A stretch of 25,305 nucleotides of DNA from IMG/VR virus record IMGVR_UViG_3300008266_000920, positions 1 through 25,305 of that record. One strand, given 5' to 3'. This stretch comes from a virus. Made by a program: the position numbers and the translations under genes. The notes under the pieces were generated by a model. That model was not told the DNA's origin. It was given only the letters and a program-made list of their open reading frames with translations, and made no database searches. Below, piece by piece: positions 17,175-22,174 of this stretch (positions are counted from its first letter, which is position 1; each line of letters starts with the position of its first letter).

Positions 17175-17200
17175 TCTTTGTTGAACAGTGTGTCACTCAT
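17171..17200 (-). CDS. Nine-codon minigene joining two overlapping genes
   Basis: The frame ATG-AGT-GAC to GAA-TGA encodes MSDTLFNKE. Its start overlaps the stop of the 151-aa gene (ATGA) and its stop overlaps the start of the 37-aa gene (ATGA). A weak GAGGT site lies upstream. It may only pass ribosomes along; a function for the peptide is not claimed. Confidence 0.35.
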   Translation of the reverse strand: MSDTLFNKE

Positions 17201-17652
17201 ACTCTTACCTCAGCCCTTTCAATATCACGAGTTTTAAGTTCATTGTCCAGTTGCACAATCAGATCAGCGATGTCTGAATCAATCAGGTGCAGCTTCTTAG
17301 TCCAACGTGCAATGGTCAGTTGGATGTCGTGCAGAAACTCCTCCTTCATATCAGCATCACCCATCACATGGGCAACCATGCGGTAGCCACCACCAGACTC
17401 ACGATCAGATGGCAAGCTGATGAATGCGCGGACTTGCGTAGGGGTACTGTCCAACACAACAATCTTACACTTCTGAATCAGTGATCTGGCCTGCTCTCTG
17501 CGGTACTGCTTAGCCGCTTCGCTGTCGTCCCATTCAAAATGGCGGTGCAAGATGTTGTCTTCATCTTTAGCCGCCTCAAGTACGTGATCGATCATCAGCA
17601 CGCCGTTATGCTGGCGTGCCATGTCTTCTAAATACTTGCGCTCTTCATTCAT
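17197..17652 (-). CDS. Conserved phage protein, 151 aa, unknown function
   Basis: AAGGAG precedes the ATG at 17652 with good spacing. The protein has ILHRHFEWDDSEAAKQYRREQAR (written here in part) around residues 34-56, a VRAFISLPSDR segment near 78-88 followed by GGGYR, and a helical C-terminal half. I recall this sequence type from other phages, without an assigned role; no enzyme motif is clear. It is the first gene downstream of the pentamer array. If transcription comes from the right, its mRNA carries the array as a leader unless the RNA is cut or started in between. Confidence 0.8.
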   Translation of the reverse strand: MNEERKYLEDMARQHNGVLMIDHVLEAAKDEDNILHRHFEWDDSEAAKQYRREQARSLIQKCKIVVLDSTPTQVRAFISLPSDRESGGGYRMVAHVMGDADMKEEFLHDIQLTIARWTKKLHLIDSDIADLIVQLDNELKTRDIERAEVRV

Positions 17653-17677
17653 GATTTCTCCTTGTTAAAAATAAAAT

Positions 17678-18300
17678 GCCTGCATTGCCCTGCCACGCCA
17701 TGTCTAATCGAGCCATGCCTGCCTTACCTTGCTGTACCACGCCACGCCTGACTGCGCCTCGCCTCGCCTAGCCTGCCTTGCTATACCTGTCCAGACCCAA
17801 CCGGATCGAACCTTGCCTCGCCTAGCCTTGCCTGCCGTACCTCGCCCATCCCTGCCTCACGTCGCCTTTCCGCGCCTAGCCTGCCGTGCTAAACCACACC
17901 TTACCAAGCCGAGCCTGACCGCGCCGATCAGCGCCTATCCATGCCTGCCTAACCACGCCAGACCATGCCCATCCAGTCCTCGCCTCGCCGTGCCGTGCCA
18001 TGCCTGCCTTGCCGAGCCAAACCGGTCGCTACCAAGCCCCGCCATAACGAGCCGTGCCTGCCTTACCTTGCCAAACCGGGCCTAACCGCGCCCCGCCCTA
18101 CGACGCCACGCCATGCCAAGCCTGCCGTGCCATACCGAACCAAGCTCCGCCACACCGCGCCTCACCAAGACACTCCGCGCCTGCCATGCCAAACCGGGCC
18201 CGACCGCTCCTAGCCAATCCCGGCCACGCCTGCCGTGCTCAGCCACACCATACCGCGCCAAGCCAAGCCGTAACGAACCGCTACGCACCTAGCCTGCCGC
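17678..18300. repeat. Degenerate pentamer array (RCCNN) with GCCT tetramer resets
   Basis: This stretch has no credible gene. Read on the + strand it parses completely into pentamers of consensus RCCNN (NNGGY on the - strand). Position 2 is almost always C, position 3 mostly C, and positions 4-5 are free. Twelve times a pentamer is replaced by the tetramer GCCT followed by GC, giving GCCTGC(C) at 17678, 17717, 17771, 17830, 17879, 17943, 18002, 18056, 18120, 18179, 18228 and 18292. The distances are 39, 54, 59, 49, 64, 59, 54, 64, 59, 49 and 64 bases, always 4 more than a multiple of 5, so units hold 7-12 pentamers plus one tetramer. The array lies between the 223-aa and 151-aa genes, both read leftward, so RNA from the operon would carry G-rich GGYNN repeats. 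It could be a structured RNA, a protein-binding DNA tract or an origin. Confidence 0.92.
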
Positions 18301-18310
18301 AGTGTTCAGC

Positions 18311-18982
18311 TTACTGGATACTGAACTTGGCTCTAATAGCCTCAATGTCATCGGTCTTCACAACTTGGAACAAACCGAACCCACAGCCGGCGCTAGCCTT
18401 ACTGTCGGGTCTGCCTGCTCCAATTCCTACTTGTAAGCCACAACGACTCACAAGGTTGACCACATCAATGGTCTTGAACTGATCCATGTCAAAGCGTACA
18501 CGAAGCTTTGCCGCCCAATCTTTATACATCGGACGCGAGCGTACATCTACTACGCCCGTTGCATTTCTTGTGTGCGCTGTATACACATCACTCTTGCCGT
18601 AGATACGCACCAGAGGCACGCCATCTTGCTTGTCCCAACCATCTGCTTCCACAAATGTCGAGAGCTTTGCAAGCGTCATCTTAAACCCAACCAAGCGACA
18701 GGCTGAGATCATGGCGGCACGAAACGCGGCGGCGTTCACACCCTCCCACTCTTCAAGACTGCGGTATCTTGCGTCTTCTGCTTCTCTGTCGTAGTCACGG
18801 GCTTCACGCACCTTCTTGCTCTTGGCGGACGGCCCCTCCTGCATCTTAGCCATCAGTTCAGCTTTCTTGCTGAAGCGCTCAACTACTAGCGGTGCAATGC
18901 CTTGAAGGTACAAGTCTACAGTCGCAAACTTGGGCGGTGAAATTACGTACGTTGTTTCTTGTTGTGTATTCTTGGTAGCCAT
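18311..18982 (-). CDS. RAMP-like (Cas7/Csm3-type) protein, tentative; 223 aa
   Basis: AAGGAG precedes the ATG at 18982. The order of elements recalls a RAMP fold: a strand plus APLVVERF near the N-terminus; a charged linker; GVNAAAFRAAMISACRLVG (about 80-98), like the G-I-P-x-S-x-(R/K)-G-A helix of RAMPs; strands around VRIYGKSDVY; FDMDQFKTIDVVNLV; and a glycine-rich GIGAGRPDSKASAGCGFGLF loop close to the C-terminus, like the G-x-G-x-x-R-S-x-G-x-G-x loop that touches RNA. This is resemblance by eye, not a proven match. No other CRISPR genes are present. A phage recombination or unknown protein is the alternative. The gene ends 10 bases before the pentamer array. Confidence 0.75.
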   Translation of the reverse strand: MATKNTQQETTYVISPPKFATVDLYLQGIAPLVVERFSKKAELMAKMQEGPSAKSKKVREARDYDREAEDARYRSLEEWEGVNAAAFRAAMISACRLVGFKMTLAKLSTFVEADGWDKQDGVPLVRIYGKSDVYTAHTRNATGVVDVRSRPMYKDWAAKLRVRFDMDQFKTIDVVNLVSRCGLQVGIGAGRPDSKASAGCGFGLFQVVKTDDIEAIRAKFSIQ

Positions 18983-19009
18983 TTTGTTTTCTCCTTGGGT
19001 TTATAAAAT

Positions 19010-19666
19010 TTAGTTGCCAAACATCTGCTTGAGGTGACGGTACAAATCATGCGCCTGATACACAGTCATGTCCTTCAAAATATCTTCGGGTGACTTCACA
19101 CGTACAAGAGAGATCACTCGTTTAGGCGTATGCCCGCCCATAGCGTAAGCGGCCGCATCAAGCGCATCTTGGCTAGACACAGGCATATTCTCCAGCTTCT
19201 CACGTAGCAACGCACCGATACCGGTCACGGCTTTCTTCTCGTACTTGCGCTTGGGTGGTGCTATTGGGGCTTCCAGCTTCTTGAGTGCTTTGAGCGATTT
19301 GATTGGGCGGTACTCGGCTATGTCTGCGTAGTACAGGTTGTTGGTTTCGTGGATCATCTTATTGCGTCTCATCTGTGCTATTAAACTTGATGTTGACCCG
19401 CCCGCAAAGCCCTGATGCTCGAGAGCTTCTATGATCTCCTTACGTGTGGAGCCGGGGTTGTTTTTGATGTAATCGAAAGTTACACGAGAGATGTTATTGG
19501 TGATGTTAAAAGTTTTTTTCATGGGAATTCCCTGAGAAGGTGTTGGTACAGAGTTGTTGATAGTAGTGTTGATAGTAGGAGTCTGAGGAGAAATCTCCCC
19601 ATCGTCATCCCACTCCTGTAAGGTGCGGGTTAGTGCGGTTTTGAGTGCGGTTTGCATGTCAGGCAT
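19010..19666 (-). CDS. Winged-helix protein, 218 aa
   Basis: The ATG at 19666 is chosen because AGGAGG lies eight bases upstream; the frame stays open to 19771 but that part overlaps the membrane protein gene. Residues 1-55 are polar and low in structure, with Thr/Asn/Pro runs. Residues 58-115 form a winged helix: VTFDYIKNNPGSTRKEIIEA, then a recognition region GGSTSSLIAQMRRNKM and a wing ending in NNLYYAD. The C-terminal 100 residues are basic and helical, without a recognised motif. It starts inside the end of the 72-aa gene, downstream of the predicted promoter at 19898-19927. A regulator or origin-binding role is plausible. Confidence 0.8.
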   Translation of the reverse strand: MPDMQTALKTALTRTLQEWDDDGEISPQTPTINTTINNSVPTPSQGIPMKKTFNITNNISRVTFDYIKNNPGSTRKEIIEALEHQGFAGGSTSSLIAQMRRNKMIHETNNLYYADIAEYRPIKSLKALKKLEAPIAPPKRKYEKKAVTGIGALLREKLENMPVSSQDALDAAAYAMGGHTPKRVISLVRVKSPEDILKDMTVYQAHDLYRHLKQMFGN

Positions 19667-19877
19667 TTGAGGTTCCTCCTGTAAGTAGCATGACGATAAC
19701 GATGAAAGCAATGAGTCCGATGGACTGTATGGTGGTGAGTAGTAGATCATCCATCCCCTGCTTGTCGCCAAGCAGAACGCCCTGTATCCAGTCGGACTCA
19801 GGGGTAGATTCAGGGGGTGGTGGGGTATAGGTCAGGCCGATCTTGACCTTACCCGTGTCGTAGGGTGGGTTGTTCAT
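19659..19877 (-). CDS. Small tail-anchored membrane protein, 72 aa
   Basis: AAGGAG lies seven bases before the ATG at 19877. The first 40 residues are soluble and proline-rich (TPPPPESTPESDW). Residues 48-67 form one hydrophobic segment (TTIQSIGLIAFIVIVMLLTG) close to the C-terminus, as in tail-anchored inner-membrane proteins. There is no signal peptide. It is the first gene after the operator-bearing promoter, so it is probably made early; host membrane or superinfection effects are possible but unproven. Confidence 0.75.
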   Translation of the reverse strand: MNNPPYDTGKVKIGLTYTPPPPESTPESDWIQGVLLGDKQGMDDLLLTTIQSIGLIAFIVIVMLLTGGTSNA

Positions 19878-19897
19878 TATTTTCTCCTTGAGTGAAT

Positions 19898-19927
19898 ATT
19901 ATTTGTCCAAGAGTAGACAGTTGTCAA
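19898..19927 (-). promoter_or_regulatory. Predicted sigma70-like promoter with operator dyad TGTCCA-N4-TAGACA (19904-19919)
   Basis: On the - strand, a perfect TTGACA (19922-19927) is followed after 18 bases by AATAAT (19898-19903). The spacer is occupied by a dyad with half-sites TGTCYA/TRGACA. The -35 box overlaps the stop codon of the 30-aa gene, and the ribosome site of the 72-aa gene follows 12 bases after the -10 box, leaving a very short leader. A repressor on the dyad would block polymerase directly. Confidence 0.65.
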
Positions 19928-20016
19928 TAGGGTCTCCAATAAAAAAGATCCGTAAGTAGCACCATTACTGCAACTAAAAGTATTACTCTTTCTAGTTTTT
20001 CCCATGGTGTCATCAT
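19924..20016 (-). CDS. Single-pass membrane peptide, 30 aa
   Basis: The sequence MMTPWEKLER is followed by a hydrophobic run VILLVAVMVLLTDLFYW and ends RPY. AAGGAG lies nine bases before the ATG at 20016, and the start overlaps the previous stop as ATGATG/TGA. With charged residues on the N-terminal side and one hydrophobic helix, it should sit in the inner membrane. Its stop codon lies within the -35 box of the next promoter. The strong ribosome site and coupling support a real gene in spite of its size. Function unknown; early phage membrane peptides often act on host enzymes. Confidence 0.6.
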   Translation of the reverse strand: MMTPWEKLERVILLVAVMVLLTDLFYWRPY

Positions 20017-20186
20017 TCTGATTCTCCTTCTGTTAGTGATATCCCTAATCTATCCATCACATCGAGCAGTAGCGTGTGCACGTCCTCGATGTGGCCTACC
20101 CTGTACTCGGCAGGGTTCTCAAGGTAGTCCCGCAGGTCTGCCTCGATACAGCGCAGGTGTAGCGCAACGCTGTCTTTAACTTTCAT
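20013..20186 (-). CDS. Small phage protein, 57 aa, unknown function
   Basis: The start overlaps the previous stop (ATGA) and follows GGAGAAAGACA. The peptide is acidic and helical (CIEADLRDYLENPAEYRVGHIEDVHTL in part), with no membrane segment or metal site. It starts MKVK like its upstream neighbour, but the two are otherwise unlike. It is one of a chain of coupled small genes. Confidence 0.7.
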   Translation of the reverse strand: MKVKDSVALHLRCIEADLRDYLENPAEYRVGHIEDVHTLLLDVMDRLGISLTEGESE

Positions 20187-20332
20187 TGTCTTTCTCCTAG
20201 GTTAAGGTGTACCCACTCGGTCATGCTTGCATCGACACACTCGATGGCGTGTATCTCGTGGTCGTTGAAGGTGTACACCTCCGTCTCTGGGTCGCACTGC
20301 TGCAAGTACCCAATCAGTTCTTTAACTTTCAT
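20183..20332 (-). CDS. Small phage protein, 49 aa
   Basis: AAGGAGGAAG precedes the ATG at 20332, within the end of the upstream gene. The pattern KVKELIGYLQQCDPETEVYTFND resembles a common small phage family (LIxxLxxxDPxxxV), whose function is unknown. It is overlapped by its neighbours on both sides. Confidence 0.72.
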   Translation of the reverse strand: MKVKELIGYLQQCDPETEVYTFNDHEIHAIECVDASMTEWVHLNLGERQ

Positions 20333-20471
20333 CTTCTTCCTCCTTTACTTCATCTACATAAGCGGGATTGCTCGTTGTATGCCTGTACAGCATTGCTTCC
20401 TTGAGTGCGTCATGCACGTTGTCGAACACGCCAAGCAGCGTGTCGTTGTGGTTACGTACTTCAAACTTCAT
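20322..20471 (-). CDS. Small phage protein, 49 aa, unknown function
   Basis: GGAGG lies upstream of the ATG at 20471, at the end of the previous gene. The peptide begins MKFEVRNHND, suggesting a short beta strand, followed by a helix and a very acidic tail (EVKEEEDES). It overlaps the next gene by 11 bases. No family recognised. Confidence 0.68.
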   Translation of the reverse strand: MKFEVRNHNDTLLGVFDNVHDALKEAMLYRHTTSNPAYVDEVKEEEDES

Positions 20472-20472
20472 T

Positions 20473-20673
20473 TCATTCCTCCATTAAAAATATGCCCTTG
20501 TCTACACAAGAGGCGAACAGGTTGTGGTCAGGCACATTCTTGAACCCCGTGAACCCATGCAGTTGGAGGTGTCGGTACACTTCCTTCTGTTCCTCAAGCG
20601 TCTGGTCAAAGAACCAGTCCACCTCGTAGTCAACACAGGCGTTTACCATCTGCGTCTTAGTCATTGCAGTCAT
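20473..20673 (-). CDS. Small acidic phage protein, 66 aa, unknown function
   Basis: The ATG at 20673 overlaps the previous stop (ATGA) with AAGGAGAAAGC upstream. The protein is rich in aromatic and acidic residues (YEVDWFFDQTLEEQKEVYRH), with two cysteines. No motif of known function is visible. Its last codons contain the ribosome site for the next gene. Confidence 0.7.
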   Translation of the reverse strand: MTAMTKTQMVNACVDYEVDWFFDQTLEEQKEVYRHLQLHGFTGFKNVPDHNLFASCVDKGIFLMEE

Positions 20674-20963
20674 TTGCTTTCTCCTTCGATTAACTCTGCG
20701 TCATATACCTCACCATCACCGATGCGTGCCTTGGTAATATCAAACTCATACAGCGCTCGGTTCTCAGCATCGGCACGGCTGTCGGCTTCGATCTCTACTG
20801 TCTGCCAGTAGGACATAACTATTTGTACTCGGTACTTCATCTTCTCTCTCCTTTGGTTACGTTTAAAAACATATCGAGCATCAGGGCGTGTAGCAAACCA
20901 TTGGCTCAGCCCCCCGTGGTCATCTTGCATCAAGGGTGGTGGATCCCATCCTGTCTTTCTCAT
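20670..20963 (-). CDS. DpnD/PcfM-like small protein, with a possible second start at 20840
   Basis: The frame from 20963 gives 97 residues and has AAGGAG before it, directly in the tail of a hairpin terminator. An internal ATG at 20840 has an even better site (AAAGGAGAGAGAAG) and gives 56 residues. The part after 20840 (YRVQIVMSYWQTVEIEADSRADAENRALYEFD, given here in pieces: a strand, then VEIEADSRADAENRAL) resembles the DpnD/PcfM-like family of small phage and plasmid proteins. The first 41 residues include GWDPPPL and look different. Both forms may be made. Function unknown. Confidence 0.65.
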   Translation of the reverse strand: MRKTGWDPPPLMQDDHGGLSQWFATRPDARYVFKRNQRREKMKYRVQIVMSYWQTVEIEADSRADAENRALYEFDITKARIGDGEVYDAELIEGESK

Positions 20964-20981
20964 AGCGCTCTCCTTAAAAAT

Positions 20982-20999
20982 GCGGGGGCGAACCCCCGC
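20982..20999 (-). terminator. Intrinsic terminator after amidotransferase-like gene
   Basis: - strand RNA forms GCGGGGG-UUCG-CCCCCGC (7-bp GC stem, four-base loop), followed by ATTTTTAAGG. It starts six bases after the stop codon of the amidotransferase-like gene. Its U-run merges with the ribosome site of the next gene. Confidence 0.85.
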
Positions 21000-21005
21000 T
21001 ACACA

Positions 21006-22115
21006 TCAAGTCAGCAGTGCAGGCAATACTGGCTTGAACGACACAGGCTTGCGTACATCCCATTGCAGGTAGTAGCAGATGACCTCGGCAATGCTAGTCG
21101 CAGCATGGTACGACTTGGTGGCGGCACTGATGACACCAGACGCATCACCCTCCATCAACATATCGTAGATCATCTGATCGGGTACGCACAAGTCGACACG
21201 ATGTGTGTAGCTCAGAGGCGAAGCCTCGAAAGCGTGCAGTAGCGTAGTGATTGTGTACGCAGGCATCTCACTGAGCCAGATCTCTACAGTCTCGATATCG
21301 CACTCAGTCAAAGCCATGGCAAGATCATCAACGTCAGGGCGAACGAAACCATCCTCGTCATCTGGAAAGTCGTACGCTGTCTCGTCGTAGTTGGCGCTGT
21401 GTGCGCTGACACTGCGGGGATAGACGCCGAAGCTTGCGTTGTAGTCGTACATCTCGTCGTACTCGTCGTCCATGTAGCTGCCGTACGAGCTTTTGTAGCT
21501 GTATGACTTGAGTGCCGTCGTGCTTTTGTAGCTGGGTATAAGACGGGATGGAGTCCAAGCGTACGTGTTGCTGAACCACATATCGTCGTGCTCGATGCCC
21601 TGATCGAAGTTGACGTGCTGCATACGACCCTCGCCATTCATGAACACGAAACGATTGTTGCCAATGAACTCCTCCATCATAGCCACGAAGCCCGCATCGT
21701 AGACAAGCTCAGGTGACGCAGACACAGCGGTATGCAAGTAGTCATTGATGAAGTGCCACGTATCTGACTTGTTCTTGTCAGCAGCATTTCCTGTATGCAG
21801 TACGCCGTTGTGCATCATGGCAATGAAGCCAGGAATCACATCATATGGATGGCAGTTGAGCATATCGGTCTTGCCGTGTGTAGTCCAGCGGAAGTGAATA
21901 GCAATCTCACGATCATCTTGAGGCAGGCGCTGAATGAATGCAGTAGCATCGCCAAGATTCTTGGGCAAAGTCTTGGTGACCTTGAGACCCTTGGCTGAGC
22001 CATACATGAAGCCAATGCCGTCAGGGTTGGCTGTGAAGATGTCGCTCAGTAGCCCGTGTGTATCGAGCAAGGTTGAACGAACTTTGGAAGACTGACCAGT
22101 AATAATGAGACACAT
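21006..22115 (-). CDS. Class II glutamine amidotransferase-like (Ntn-hydrolase) protein
   Basis: Met is followed at once by Cys2, which would become the N-terminal nucleophile. Further class II marks are NPDGIGFMY (30-38), IHFRWTTHG (73-81), NCHPY (87-91) and MHNG (101-104), all in the expected order. These enzymes take ammonia from glutamine and hand it to a partner. The region after about residue 190 is not typical: it contains a Tyr/Ser/Asp-rich stretch (about 199-235) and an acidic helical C-terminus. AAGGAG precedes the ATG at 22115. The partner is probably the amidoligase directly upstream; pairing of these families in phages was noted in comparative work on amidoligases by Iyer, Aravind and colleagues. 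Terminator hairpins lie on both sides of this gene. Confidence 0.82.
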   Translation of the reverse strand: MCLIITGQSSKVRSTLLDTHGLLSDIFTANPDGIGFMYGSAKGLKVTKTLPKNLGDATAFIQRLPQDDREIAIHFRWTTHGKTDMLNCHPYDVIPGFIAMMHNGVLHTGNAADKNKSDTWHFINDYLHTAVSASPELVYDAGFVAMMEEFIGNNRFVFMNGEGRMQHVNFDQGIEHDDMWFSNTYAWTPSRLIPSYKSTTALKSYSYKSSYGSYMDDEYDEMYDYNASFGVYPRSVSAHSANYDETAYDFPDDEDGFVRPDVDDLAMALTECDIETVEIWLSEMPAYTITTLLHAFEASPLSYTHRVDLCVPDQMIYDMLMEGDASGVISAATKSYHAATSIAEVICYYLQWDVRKPVSFKPVLPALLT

Positions 22116-22141
22116 AATAAAACTCCTTGATGTAAAAGAAT

Positions 22142-22157
22142 GGGGAGAAAACTCCCC
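22142..22157 (-). terminator. Intrinsic terminator between amidoligase and amidotransferase genes
   Basis: GGGGAG-TTTT-CTCCCC on the - strand is followed by ATTCTTTTAC. It lies 18 bases after the amidoligase stop and about 26 bases before the next start. The flanking TACATCAAGGAG is identical to that beside the hairpin at 24292-24307. Confidence 0.8.
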
Positions 22158-22174
22158 GTTTGGTTGTTGTTGAA

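Noticed and set aside
17678-18300. CRISPR array
   Set aside because: There are no identical direct repeats with unique spacers of constant size. The order is a 5-base period, and no adaptation genes are present; the Cas4-like nuclease is of a general phage type.
18304-18326. GTTCAG/CTGAAC inverted repeat at the end of the 223-aa gene as a terminator
   Set aside because: The stem has only six bp with an 11-base loop, no T-run follows, and it overlaps the stop codon, so it is too weak to call.
17729-18482. Open frames on the + strand across the pentamer array (118, 82 and 142 codons) and a 68-codon frame on the - strand
   Set aside because: Their proteins are only translated repeats rich in Pro, Ala, Cys and Arg; they lack ribosome sites and arise because the pentamers rarely make stop codons.
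19667-19771. Longer N-terminus for the winged-helix protein
   Set aside because: It overlaps the membrane protein gene for over 100 bases, and AGGAGG marks the ATG at 19666.
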